A stretch of 64,000 nt of DNA from Wenzhouxiangella sp. XN79A (GTDB lineage: Bacteria > Pseudomonadota > Gammaproteobacteria > Xanthomonadales > Wenzhouxiangellaceae). The notes beneath the pieces were generated by a model, which was given only the letters and a program-made list of their open reading frames with translations, searched no databases and had not been told where the DNA came from. The stretch covers positions 70,732-134,731 of the forward strand of contig NZ_JAAWWS010000156.1 in NCBI RefSeq assembly GCF_012272825.1. Direction: 5' to 3'. A program made the position numbers and the translations under genes. The first letter of the stretch is position 1, and each line of letters begins with the position of its first letter. This document shows, piece after piece, positions 18,859 to 26,442 of this stretch.

Positions 18859-19365
18859 TCACGAACGCCTGTTGGTTTCATTGATCGCACCACAACGTAC
18901 TTTCGCCCAGTCCACGGTGCGAACGCCGGAAGCGGCATGAACGCGGACGAGATAACCGAAAGTATCGGGGTATTCAGCGGTGAATGCGGTCAACCAGGAT
19001 ACGTCATGCTGGCTGAAGCTTTTCGGGCTTCGCCCGGACCGACTGAGCTTCCACTCCATCACCAACCGCGGGTGATGAGCGGCGCGCCAGTTTTCATCCC
19101 ACGCCGTTGCAAGAGCGTCGTTCCAGATCACCAGGTCTTTCGGAGCCGACTGCCGGGAACAGGCTCGAGGCTGGGGAACAGCCCCTTCGATTCGAACCTG
19201 AGCGAGATCGGATACCGCTGCACCTGGCTGAATTTGCGCGGCCAGGAACCTGTGCGCAAAGAGATTGACGCAATCGCGCTCCTTTCCCTGCCAACTCGCG
19301 CTGAGAAACCAGTGCGAGAAATCCTCCAGGGCATCTTCTACGAATCGATCGAGGCGACTGCGCAT
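18859..19365 (-). CDS. Integron cassette protein, possible PD-(D/E)XK nuclease-like
   Basis: 168 residues, not recognised as a named family. The spacing APKDLVIWND followed about 23 residues later by HPRLVMEWK gives a D...ExK arrangement of the kind found in PD-(D/E)XK nuclease folds. This is pattern-based only, and the usual helical context is not demonstrated. Base composition is lower in GC than the flanking ccm genes. It starts 12 bases after the attC core at 19378-19384, so it occupies the start of a cassette, the farthest from intI. No attC could be recognised after its stop (18769-18858), so the cassette is either the degraded end of the array or has lost its recombination site. Confidence 0.65.
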   Translation of the reverse strand: MRSRLDRFVEDALEDFSHWFLSASWQGKERDCVNLFAHRFLAAQIQPGAAVSDLAQVRIEGAVPQPRACSRQSAPKDLVIWNDALATAWDENWRAAHHPRLVMEWKLSRSGRSPKSFSQHDVSWLTAFTAEYPDTFGYLVRVHAASGVRTVDWAKVRCGAINETNRRS

Positions 19366-19377
19366 GTCCAGCTGAAG

Positions 19378-19457
19378 TCTTAACTCAGCGGCGCGGTTCT
19401 AGCCGCGTCCGGTGGAGGTCCGAAGGGCCGGAACGTACTTGAGCGACTTGCTTATGC
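19378..19457 (-). other. attC: attC recombination site 3 (after the hicAB cassette)
   Basis: An 80-bp site read on the minus strand. The outer cores are GCATAAG (19457-19451) and GTTAAGA (19384-19378), with imperfect internal palindromes CGCGG..CCGCG and TCCGG..CCGGA. It is nearly identical to the other two sites apart from a shortened left arm and two altered core bases, so it may be less active. Confidence 0.85.
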
Positions 19458-19691
19458 GATTTGCTGTAGCGAGTTGGCAAGATCTCGGCCAGCTGTCGGT
19501 GGCGGGAGGGGCTTCCCCTCCTTGTGGTAAAGATCGATGATATCGTCCACGATCTGACAGAGTTGGTCGAAGACCTCCTTCTCGTCGTCGCCGTGGCAGC
19601 CGCCATAGACGAGGCCGGGTGCGCTACCCACAAAACACTGGTCTTCCTCCGACCACTCCACAATCTTGGCGTAGAGGGCACTTTCCTTCAT
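19452..19691 (-). CDS. hicB: HicB family antitoxin
   Basis: 79 residues, short HicB form with the partial RNase H-like fold (YAKIVEWSEEDQCFVGSAPG, then GDDEKEVFDQLCQIVDDII). It should neutralise HicA and repress the pair. It overlaps hicA by 4 bases (ATGA), toxin first, as in most hicAB pairs. Its TAA stop (19454-19452) lies inside the attC core, so the cassette boundary supplies the stop. Confidence 0.9.
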   Translation of the reverse strand: MKESALYAKIVEWSEEDQCFVGSAPGLVYGGCHGDDEKEVFDQLCQIVDDIIDLYHKEGKPLPPPTAGRDLANSLQQIA

Positions 19692-19885
19692 TTCTTCGCC
19701 TCCTGGACGGCCTTTTCTACCGCCCGAATCTGGTATTTCCTGGCGTCATCTCCGAGTTTGCCGGAAATCGTCACAGGTTTCGACACATTCGGGTGGACGA
19801 AATTCCGGTGGCAACCCTTTCCACCCCGGTTCCGGAAGCCTGCCTTTTCGAGGCTCTTGACGAGTTCACGGACTTTGGGCGGCAC
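19688..19885 (-). CDS. hicA: HicA family mRNA interferase toxin
   Basis: 65 residues, starting with GTG 19885 after an AGGAG placed 8 bases upstream. The HicA dsRNA-binding-like fold is visible: VRELVKSLEKAGFRNRGGKG, with the catalytic-type His in GCHRNFVHP and then a beta strand PVTISGK. HicA cleaves mRNA and halts growth until HicB is restored. Within an integron such pairs stabilise the array, since losing the cassette is penalised; some also abort phage infection. It is cassette-borne between attC sites at 19915 and 19378. Confidence 0.92.
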   Translation of the reverse strand: MPPKVRELVKSLEKAGFRNRGGKGCHRNFVHPNVSKPVTISGKLGDDARKYQIRAVEKAVQEAKK

Positions 19886-19914
19886 TAGCGGCTCCTAGCT
19901 GGAAACCCCTTATC

Positions 19915-20001
19915 ACATAACGTCTGAGCTAAGCGGCGCGGCTTTAGCCGCGTCCGGTGGAGGCCCGAAGGGCCGGAACGTACTTGAGCGACTTGTTAGG
20001 C
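19915..20001 (-). other. attC: attC recombination site 2
   Basis: An 87-bp site on the minus strand, from core GCCTAAC (20001-19995) to core GTTATGT (19921-19915). Two internal hairpins can be drawn: CGCGGCT/AGCCGCG around a two-base loop, and GGCCC/GGGCC around GAA. It is almost identical to the site at 20551-20638. Confidence 0.93.
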
Positions 20002-20547
20002 ATCATTGCCTTCGGCTTCCGAACTATGGGGGGACTTGTACCGCTCCAACATTTCGGGATTGTTCTGCGCGACCTGAAAGAAGAACTTGCTCATTTTTTG
20101 TAGCAGCCACCGCAACATCTGCTCAAGCGCCAATAACTCGGATTTCTCCAGATGCAAACCCTCGTTGAATTGGAAGTGCGGAAAATTGTACTCGCCATCT
20201 AGAACAGGAAATGTGCTCGTACGAAAGTGCATTTCTTCTTCGTCAGAATGCGCAATAATTTTCCTTCTCAGATGCATAATGCGGTCAAGAAGCTCTCGAT
20301 GTCCCTGATTGAGTTTGATTCCCAGAGCGCGCAAGCTAAGCTGAGATCCGGCTCGCGAATTCTCAAGTGGTCTAGCCATAGAGATAATCAGCGTTGTTTC
20401 GAAGCAACGGAACTTCCTCAAATCGACCCGACTATACCTTTCTTCGAAGTCACACTCCTCAAGAAGAAATGTCAGCGCGGACAACGCCTGCTGCAGATCC
20501 CATGATGCGTAGATTGCCCTAATCAACTGCGCCTCAGTTATCCTCAT
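19996..20547 (-). CDS. Integron cassette protein with HEPN-like Rx4H motif
   Basis: 183 residues, largely helical, not recognised as a named family. The segment LRRKIIAHSDEEE (about residues 93-105) matches the Rx4-6H pattern of HEPN ribonuclease-type proteins, which often act as toxins or in phage defence. The surrounding alpha-helical composition agrees, but this is only a motif-level suggestion. GC content is clearly lower than in the chromosome around it, and codon use is more AT-rich, pointing to transfer. Its TAA stop (19998-19996) lies inside the attC core GCCTAAC. It fills the second cassette from intI. Confidence 0.75.
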   Translation of the reverse strand: MRITEAQLIRAIYASWDLQQALSALTFLLEECDFEERYSRVDLRKFRCFETTLIISMARPLENSRAGSQLSLRALGIKLNQGHRELLDRIMHLRRKIIAHSDEEEMHFRTSTFPVLDGEYNFPHFQFNEGLHLEKSELLALEQMLRWLLQKMSKFFFQVAQNNPEMLERYKSPHSSEAEGNDA

Positions 20548-20550
20548 GAT

Positions 20551-20638
20551 GCCTAACCGTCTGAGCTAAGCGGCGCGGCTTTAGCCGCGTCCGGTGGAGG
20601 CCCAGAGGGCCGGAACGCAATTGAGCGACTTGTTATGC
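20551..20638 (-). other. attC: attC recombination site 1
   Basis: An 88-bp site on the minus strand from core GCATAAC (20638-20632) to core GTTAGGC (20557-20551). It separates the first and second cassettes. It differs from the next site by only a few bases (for example CCCAGAGGG against CCCGAAGGG in the central hairpin, where bases change on both arms). Confidence 0.93.
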
Positions 20639-20644
20639 GGCATC

Positions 20645-21064
20645 TTACCCTCGCCGCAACTTATTGAATAAAAGGTACCCCAGGAACATACCACCAGCCA
20701 CAATTACCGCGAAAATTGCCAAAACAAAAAGTGTGGCAAACAGCGCCCCGAAACCATGAACGGTGCTGCCGTTCCAGGTAACTGTTCCCGCACCAAAGAC
20801 TCCCGCCAAGCCTAAAAGCCCAATCAACAAGCCCCAGCTACAGAGAAAACTGCCGACGAAATCCAGAAAATCGGCGCCGGCTTGTAATGGCTTGTGTTGC
20901 ACGCCCTTTATGGCGTTCAGCTCGCCCTCCAGACTGGCAGCACGTTGCGATTTCTGTTCCATTGCGTCTGAGAGCTTCTTAGCTCGCTCGGGGTATGCTG
21001 CTCTATCAATACTGGACAAAGCTTGCTCCAGCTCTGCGATAGTGTATTTATCTATGTCACCCAT
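20645..21064 (-). CDS. Integron cassette two-helix membrane protein
   Basis: 139 residues, not recognised. The N-terminal half is charged and likely coiled coil (AELEQALSSIDRAAYPERAK to about residue 50). It is followed by two membrane helices (about 67-92 and 105-132) and a basic tail. Small proteins with a helical domain plus two helices can act as membrane effectors, but nothing in the sequence proves such a role. It is the first cassette next to attI; the ATG lies about 11 bases inside the cassette, after the core at 21075-21081, so it should be the best expressed one from an integron promoter. Confidence 0.75.
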   Translation of the reverse strand: MGDIDKYTIAELEQALSSIDRAAYPERAKKLSDAMEQKSQRAASLEGELNAIKGVQHKPLQAGADFLDFVGSFLCSWGLLIGLLGLAGVFGAGTVTWNGSTVHGFGALFATLFVLAIFAVIVAGGMFLGYLLFNKLRRG

Positions 21065-21074
21065 AACCTGTTCC

Positions 21075-21180
21075 GCATAACTAGAAAATATGTGGCGAAA
21101 AGGCTGTGTAGCGAGTAGGCGTGCAAAAATGCTCGTTAGTACGCGTGTTTCCGCAGTCAGGAATTGCCAAGTATCTGATT
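21075..21180 (-). other. attI: Probable attI insertion region
   Basis: A core-like GTTATGC (21081-21075, minus strand) marks the junction of the first cassette. The attI site itself should lie between it and the integrase gene. The right-hand limit is a guess, because attI sites have little sequence conservation and integrase-binding sites cannot be read by eye. The cassette promoter (Pc) is expected here or inside intI but was not identified. Confidence 0.6.
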
Positions 21181-21300
21181 TTCAACGCCCTGCCCCACAG
21201 TTCGTTCGGAGATATCCTGCACGAACGCCGCTTAGCGCGCAAGTTTCCTACGCGATTCCGGGTGATTTTCCGATGGTGCGTCGCGTTTCTTCGTGGCGGA

Positions 21301-22287
21301 ATGGGATCCAGTCCTCACGCGGCAGCCCCGATGGCCGAGAAGCTTCTCGATCGAATGCGCCGGATCATCCGGGTCCGGCACTACAGCAGAAAGACCGAGC
21401 AGGCGTACCTGCGCTGGGTTCGGCGATTCATCCTGTTTCACGGGAAGCGTCACCCGAAGACGATGGGGGCCGAGGAGGTCACGGCCTTTCTGAGCCACCT
21501 GGCCGTCGAGCGGGGCTGCGCGGCTGCGACCCAGAACCAGGCACTGAACGCGATTCTCTTCCTGTACCGCCGAGTACTGGAGATCGAACTGCCCTGGCTC
21601 GACGAGGTGGTCCGGGCCAAGCGGCCGCAGCGGGTGCCGGTGGTGCTGACGGCGTCGGAGGTTCGGGCCGTTCTTGCACAGCTGCCGCCGCCCCACGATC
21701 TGATTGCGCAACTGCTCTACGGCTCGGGCCTGCGTGTGGGCGAGGCCGCCGCGCTCCGGATCAAGGACGTGGATACGGACCGCCGGTCGATCACGGTCCG
21801 GGACGGCAAGGGTGCCAAGGACCGCATCACGGTGCTGGCCGATCGCTGCATCGAGCCCATCGGCCGACAGATCGAACGGGCCGCCACGCTGGCCAGGCGG
21901 GACCGCGATCGGGGCGAAGGCGGCGTGATCCTGCCCTTCGCGCTGGCCCGGAAATACCCGAACGCGCAGTTCGACGAGGCCTGGATGTTCGTCTTCCCCG
22001 CGCGCCGGCTCAGCCGGGAACCGCGAAGCGGACGAATCGCTCGCTATCACGTGCTGACCGGTACGATTCAGCGCGCGATCAAGAAGGCGGCGCAACGCGC
22101 CGGCATTCGCAAGCCGGTGACCAGCCACGCGTTCCGCCACAGCTTCGCGACCCACCTGCTGGAATCCGGCGCCGACATCCGAACGATCCAACAACTACTG
22201 GGCCATTCCGACGTGCGCACGACGATGATCTACACCCACGTCGTCCAGCGCGGCGCGCTGGGGGCGCGGAGTCCCTTCGACGGTTGA
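21301..22287 (+). CDS. intI: Integron integrase IntI (tyrosine recombinase)
   Basis: 328 residues from ATG 21301; a start at 21331 (MAEKLLDRMRRIIRVRHYSR) would also fit, and the open frame back to 21121 lacks family similarity. The N-terminal SAM-like domain contains RRFILFHGKRHPKTMG, typical of IntI. The catalytic residues are R145 in YGSGLRVGEA, the HxxR box in HAFRHSFATHLLESG, the GHSDVRTT box and the Tyr of MIYTHV. The integron-specific insert between patches II and III is present (ARKYPNAQFDEAWMFVFPA), which separates IntI from XerC/D. The protein recombines folded attC single strands with attI. It is divergent from the cassettes, the standard arrangement, and appears intact. Confidence 0.95.
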   Translation: MGSSPHAAAPMAEKLLDRMRRIIRVRHYSRKTEQAYLRWVRRFILFHGKRHPKTMGAEEVTAFLSHLAVERGCAAATQNQALNAILFLYRRVLEIELPWLDEVVRAKRPQRVPVVLTASEVRAVLAQLPPPHDLIAQLLYGSGLRVGEAAALRIKDVDTDRRSITVRDGKGAKDRITVLADRCIEPIGRQIERAATLARRDRDRGEGGVILPFALARKYPNAQFDEAWMFVFPARRLSREPRSGRIARYHVLTGTIQRAIKKAAQRAGIRKPVTSHAFRHSFATHLLESGADIRTIQQLLGHSDVRTTMIYTHVVQRGALGARSPFDG

Positions 22288-22318
22288 TCGACGGCGGATC
22301 GAAGAACGATCCCGCGGG

Positions 22319-22840
22319 CTAATCGTCTTCGCGAAGCACCATCCGCACCGCGCGGGCCTCTTCGCCCCACGGCGCGATGTTGGTCATCTGCAGCACCAGC
22401 GTGTCGTCGGGACGCTGGCTGAGCTTGATGCGCCAGTGCCAGTCGGGACCGGTGCCGGCGGGGTAGCTGTATTCAGCGGCCAGCAACGCGCCGTGGGCGG
22501 CGACGGGGGTCAGCGCTACGCCTTCGGGCTGGTGCCAGCTGTCGTGCCAGCGCAGGCCGTCGTCGGCCCAGGTCAGTTCGCCGGAATGGGGCGTGCCCTT
22601 GTAGACCCAGGTGTAGGTCATGCGGTCGTTGCCGACCTGCAGCGTCGCGTCGCTGGTCTCGCCCTCGTTGCCGCTGGGGTCGACCCAGAGTTCGGCGCGG
22701 CCCGACCACTCGCTGCCGGCCCGGGCCGCGGCCCATTCGTTCAGGTTCTGCATGGCGTCGTCCTCGCTGGCGTCGGCCGGGGCGGCTGCGGCAAGCAGCA
22801 GCACGGCGGCGATGATGCCGATCCGGTTCCAGGTGTTCAT
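22319..22840 (-). CDS. Secreted protein of unknown function
   Basis: 173 residues. A signal peptide with AAVLLLAAAAPADAS ends near residue 25. The rest is a soluble beta-rich domain with many Trp (LNEWAAARAGSEWSGRAELW, TYTWVYKGTPHSG, LRWHDSWHQPEG), somewhat like proteins that measure a calycin-type barrel fold; this likeness is loose. It is convergent with intI, 31 bases away, and marks the return to normal chromosomal composition. Confidence 0.75.
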   Translation of the reverse strand: MNTWNRIGIIAAVLLLAAAAPADASEDDAMQNLNEWAAARAGSEWSGRAELWVDPSGNEGETSDATLQVGNDRMTYTWVYKGTPHSGELTWADDGLRWHDSWHQPEGVALTPVAAHGALLAAEYSYPAGTGPDWHWRIKLSQRPDDTLVLQMTNIAPWGEEARAVRMVLREDD

Positions 22841-22892
22841 GACCGTGTTCCCGCTCTCTGCGCGCCGACGGGATGCGGCGCACGGGTCCAGC

Positions 22893-23108
22893 CTACTCCC
22901 AACCCTGCCGCCAGCGCGAGCGGTCGGTGAGCTCGCGCCAGTCGATCGCCGTCTCGCGCTTCGAGAGCACGGCCTGCAGCGTACAGGCCACGACGTTCTG
23001 CTCCTCGTCGTATTCGACCTCGGTGACCAGGAAGTGCTTCTCGCGGTTCACCGGTTCGACCGCGGTCCACTTGCTGTTGCGGAGTTTCTTCGGGTGGATG
23101 CGGTTCAT
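22893..23108 (-). CDS. TIGR02450-type Trp-rich small protein
   Basis: 71 residues from ATG 23108. It matches the small conserved family that begins MN.I.PKKLR.SKWTAV (here RIHPKKLRNSKWTAVEP), has KHFLVTEV and VVACTLQAVLSKRE in the middle and ends in an RSRWRQGWE-type tail. Function unknown. The upstream in-frame extension to 23747 is a shadow of the yihY gene. The start overlaps the yihY stop by 4 bases (ATGA). Confidence 0.85.
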   Translation of the reverse strand: MNRIHPKKLRNSKWTAVEPVNREKHFLVTEVEYDEEQNVVACTLQAVLSKRETAIDWRELTDRSRWRQGWE

Positions 23109-24055
23109 GCGTTGGAGCCCGGGGCGTCTTCGAGCAATTCCCGGTGGACCCGGACCGCGGTGTTGCGGGGCCGGATGCGGTGCCCGCGCTGCTCGAGCCT
23201 GGCCCGACAGATCGACGCGCCGATCAACAGGATCAGCGACGAGTAGTTGACCCACAACAGCAGCAGCACCAGCGATCCGGCCGCGCCGTAGGCCGAGGCC
23301 GCGGCGGTGTTGGCCAGGTACCAGGCAATCAGGGATTTCCCGACAGTGAACAGCAGCGCGGTGATGAACGCACCGGCCAGCACGTCCTTCCAGGTCAGCA
23401 CGACATCCGGAAGAATCCGGAAGATCGCGGCGAACAGCAGCGTGACGACGGTCAGCGAGAGCAGCGGCTCGACGCCGAGCATCAGCCAGGCCGGGATCGG
23501 CAGCCACTGCTCGGCGTGCGCGATGACGGCGCGCACGACCACGCCGAGCACCAGCGAGACCAGCAGCACGAAGCCGATCGACAGCACCATGGTCAGCGAC
23601 AGCAGCCGGGCCTTGATGAAGATCCACAGGCTGTTCTTCGTCGGCCGGGGGGCGACGTCCCAGATCTGGTTCAGCGATTTCTGCATCTGGGCGAAGACGG
23701 TCGTTGCGCCGACGACGGTCGCGGCCAATCCGGCCAGCGTCGGCCACAGGCCGCTGTCCTGAATGTGCGAGTTGGTGATCGCGGTTTCGATCACGCCGAC
23801 GGCCTGGGCGCCCATCACGGCTTCGAGCTGGCCCATCAGCTCGGCCCGCGCGGTGTCCTCACCCAGCACCAGGCCGAGCACCGCGACGACCAGGATCACC
23901 ACCGGTGCGATCGAGAACACGGTGAAGAAGGCCAGCGCCGCGGCATAGATGAACGCCTGGCTGTCGAGCCAGTTCTTGCCGGCGGCCTGGAAGATCTCCA
24001 GCCAGTGGCGAACGAATCGCCCGATGGAAGAAGGACTCGAAAGCATCATGATCAA
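23105..24055 (-). CDS. YihY/BrkB family inner-membrane protein
   Basis: 316 residues with about six membrane helices. The family opening is seen as AAALAFFTVFSIAPVVILVVAV, followed by VVGATTVFAQMQKSLNQIWDV, and the late helix AAGSLVLLLLWVNYSSLILL. These proteins were once called RNase BN but have no shown nuclease activity. Transport or envelope roles have been proposed. It is translationally coupled to the Trp-rich small protein. Confidence 0.9.
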   Translation of the reverse strand: MIMMLSSPSSIGRFVRHWLEIFQAAGKNWLDSQAFIYAAALAFFTVFSIAPVVILVVAVLGLVLGEDTARAELMGQLEAVMGAQAVGVIETAITNSHIQDSGLWPTLAGLAATVVGATTVFAQMQKSLNQIWDVAPRPTKNSLWIFIKARLLSLTMVLSIGFVLLVSLVLGVVVRAVIAHAEQWLPIPAWLMLGVEPLLSLTVVTLLFAAIFRILPDVVLTWKDVLAGAFITALLFTVGKSLIAWYLANTAAASAYGAAGSLVLLLLWVNYSSLILLIGASICRARLEQRGHRIRPRNTAVRVHRELLEDAPGSNA

Positions 24056-24198
24056 AGGATAACGGACTGACCGGAACCCGCGCTGGCGTCGGAAGACCTG
24101 CCTGCAGGAACGCTCTTCGCGCCTTCTTGGCCAATCGCGCCCGACCTGCCAGAATAGCCGGCATGACTGCCTCCAGATTTCCTCGCCGGGGTGCGCGC

Positions 24199-24864
24199 AT
24201 GACCCGGCTCGAGACCTTTACCGATGCCGCCTTCGCCTTTTCCGCGGCGCTGCTTGCGATCTCGATCGACGAGGTGCCCTCCGACTACGACGGTCTGATC
24301 CTGGCGCTGAAGAGCACGCCGGCGTTTGCGGCCAGCCTGCTGGTCATCCTGTTCTTCTGGCACGGGCATCAGCGCTGGAGCGACCGCTACGGCCTGGAGG
24401 ACACCTCCTCGGTCTACCTGACCTTCGGCCTGATCCTGATGGTCATGGTCTACGTCTATCCGCTGAAGATCCTGATGGGCAGCGGCTTTGCCTATCTCAC
24501 CGGCGGCTGGCTGCCGTCGGAATTCGACTTCGACAGCTTTCGGCAGTTTCGCGTGCTGGTCTCGATCTACGGCAGCGGCTTCGCGGTGCTGTGCCTGATC
24601 ATGGCGGGGCTGTTCTGGCATGCATGGAGACTACGCGCAGCGCTGGCCATGAGCGCCGAGGAAGCGTTCGATACACTCGGCGAAATGACCCTCTGGCTGT
24701 TCCCCGTCGTGTTCTCGATCGTGATCGTGGCCTTGATGTGGGCGATCCCGGATGAACAGGTCGCGATGGTCCCGTTCCTGTTCTTCCTGCTGGCCTTGTT
24801 CAGCCCGGTCAACAGCCGCATCGCCCGCGGCATGGCCCGACGCCGGTTCGGTCGATCGGATTGA
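24199..24864 (+). CDS. TMEM175-like (DUF1211) potassium channel family protein
   Basis: 221 residues from ATG 24199, where GGGGTG lies just upstream; ATG 24163 would add 12 residues. The signature RLETFTDAAFAFSAALLAISI at the N-terminus corresponds to the RxxxFSD motif of bacterial TMEM175 channels, here with Thr in place of Ser. Six membrane segments are visible, with FFWHGHQRW after the second. Bacterial members conduct K+ with modest selectivity. The altered motif means channel activity should be treated as inferred. Confidence 0.75.
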   Translation: MTRLETFTDAAFAFSAALLAISIDEVPSDYDGLILALKSTPAFAASLLVILFFWHGHQRWSDRYGLEDTSSVYLTFGLILMVMVYVYPLKILMGSGFAYLTGGWLPSEFDFDSFRQFRVLVSIYGSGFAVLCLIMAGLFWHAWRLRAALAMSAEEAFDTLGEMTLWLFPVVFSIVIVALMWAIPDEQVAMVPFLFFLLALFSPVNSRIARGMARRRFGRSD

Positions 24865-24941
24865 GCGACGCCGGTCCGCCTCGCATCCGTCGACGGCGGC
24901 GGCAACGAGGCGCCGCTCCGCTTCCTTCCGGACCGGCGCCG

Positions 24942-25331
24942 TCACTGGGAGTGACCGTCTCGATCGCGGCGCCGCGCCTCGATCCGCTGCGCGATCCACC
25001 ACGTCCCCAGGAACGCGATGCCGCCGAGGCCGATGCCGTAGACCGGCACCACCGCCAGCAGCAGCCCCGAGGTCGAGGACCCGGTCCGGGTGCCGTCGAG
25101 GTCGAGCATCCAGGCCAGGTGGGCCGGAATCGACACGGCCATTGCCGCCACCAGGAAGCCGATCGCGCCCCGGCGCACCGGCGCGTTGTGCTGCGAATGC
25201 CCGAGCCAGAACAGGATGCCGGCCAGGACCAGCGGAAGGGCATTCCAGAACACCCAGGGGTTGATCAGCACGCCTTCGGCGACGTAGATGAAGACCAGCA
25301 GCCCCACGAGAACGGCGATCAACGGTTTCAC
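24942..25331 (-). CDS. Four-helix membrane protein of unknown function
   Basis: 129 residues if it starts at GTG 25331 (VKPLIAVLVGLLVFIYV). An open frame continues to ATG 25412, but that extension is Arg/Ala/Thr-rich and low in protein character. Four hydrophobic helices are separated by short loops, with a charged C-terminal tail (QRIEARRRDRDGHSQ). The family is not recognised. It faces the DUF1211 gene convergently. Confidence 0.65.
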   Translation of the reverse strand: MKPLIAVLVGLLVFIYVAEGVLINPWVFWNALPLVLAGILFWLGHSQHNAPVRRGAIGFLVAAMAVSIPAHLAWMLDLDGTRTGSSTSGLLLAVVPVYGIGLGGIAFLGTWWIAQRIEARRRDRDGHSQ

Positions 25332-25688
25332 ATCAACCCGCCTTCCGGCCGTCTTCCGGCCAGTCGCGGGCGCGGCGGTGGCGCGCCGGCCTGACACCTG
25401 CGGCCCGCTCATCGTCCCGGGCGCTGCCGGCGATCGTCCATTGCCGATCCGGACGATCGCGCCGGAGGGAAGCCACCCCGCGCTTCAGGAAGCCGCTGCG
25501 CTCGGCGCCTGTGCTCGCCCGGCAGGGCCCGCAGCCGTCCGCCTTGCGGCCGAAGCTCTCGGTGCTGTCGTGGGCCTCGGGTTCGAGGACATCCCGGCTG
25601 CCCGTCCCGGGCTCGAAGCCGGGCGGATGGGCGGCGGCGCGGATCGGCGGCCAGGCCGCCTCGCCGCTGTCGCCGCGCAAGGCCACGA

Positions 25689-26378
25689 TCACGCCGCCAC
25701 GCCGAACAGGCGGCCGACCCCGGCGGTCAGCGCCATGGCAAGCGCGCCCCAGAACATGACCCGGATCGCACCCTTGCCGATCGGCGCGCCGCCCGTGCGC
25801 GCAGCAATGCCGCCGAGCAGCGCCAGGAACCCCAGCGAGGACAGCGCCACCAGGCCGATCAGCAGGTCCAGCGGCGCCGCCCAGGCCACCAGCAGCGGCA
25901 GCGCGGCACCGATCGTGAAGGTGGCGGCGGAAGAAAGCGCGGCCTGCACCGGACGCGCAGCGACCGTGGTCGAAATGCCGATTTCGTCGCGCGCATGGGC
26001 CCCCAGCGCATCGTGCGCCATCAGCTGCTCGGCGACCTGGCGGGCCAGCGCCGACTCGAGGCCGCGCTGCTCGTAGATCTCGGCCAGTTCGCGCGTTTCG
26101 GACTCGGGGTGCTGCTTCAGCGACCTCGATTCCAGCGCCAGGTCCGCGCGCTCGGTGTCGGACTGCGAGCTGACCGATACGTACTCGCCGGCCGCCATCG
26201 ACATTGCCCCGGCAACCAGTCCGGCCACACCGGCCAGCAGGATGCCCGAGTGCCCGGTGCTCGCCGCGGCCACGCCGATGATGAGGCTTGCGGTGGAGAC
26301 GATGCCGTCGTTGGCGCCGAGCACGGCGGCGCGCAGCCAGCCGATGCGGTGAGAACGGTGGATCTCTTCGTGGGTCAT
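25689..26378 (-). CDS. VIT1/CCC1-family metal transporter
   Basis: 229 residues. The family signature WLRAAVLGANDGIVSTASLI is at residues 14-33. A second helix region LAGVAGLVAGAMSMAAGEYVS carries the acidic/Met residues of the transport site. A cytoplasmic acidic loop (RELAEIYEQRGLE) follows, and three further helices end the protein. Family members move Fe2+ or Mn2+ out of the cytoplasm or into compartments. The 276 bases between it and the previous membrane gene (25413-25688) hold no convincing gene. Confidence 0.88.
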   Translation of the reverse strand: MTHEEIHRSHRIGWLRAAVLGANDGIVSTASLIIGVAAASTGHSGILLAGVAGLVAGAMSMAAGEYVSVSSQSDTERADLALESRSLKQHPESETRELAEIYEQRGLESALARQVAEQLMAHDALGAHARDEIGISTTVAARPVQAALSSAATFTIGAALPLLVAWAAPLDLLIGLVALSSLGFLALLGGIAARTGGAPIGKGAIRVMFWGALAMALTAGVGRLFGVAA

Positions 26379-26442
26379 GTCGTGCCCTCCTGTGCGAGTG
26401 GCGGGTCGGTCTTTCCCGGGCCCGTGAGGCCGGCCGACGCCC

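Noticed and set aside
21121..21300. N-terminal extension of IntI from GTG 21121
   Set aside because: The 60 extra residues have no similarity to integrases, and the region must contain attI. The start at 21301 or 21331 fits the family.
21081..21300. LexA operator upstream of intI
   Set aside because: Many integrases are SOS-controlled, and a TTAGTA half-site occurs near 21134, but no full palindrome was found. It was not listed.
21301..22287. IntI as a XerC/XerD-type or phage integrase
   Set aside because: It has the IntI-specific insert (KYPNAQFDEAWMFVFPA) and adjoins attC sites. XerC is separately present at 58648.
25333..25692. 119-residue minus-strand frame between two membrane genes
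   Set aside because: Low protein character, Arg/Gly/Pro-rich, no Shine-Dalgarno, overlaps the N-terminus of the neighbouring membrane gene.
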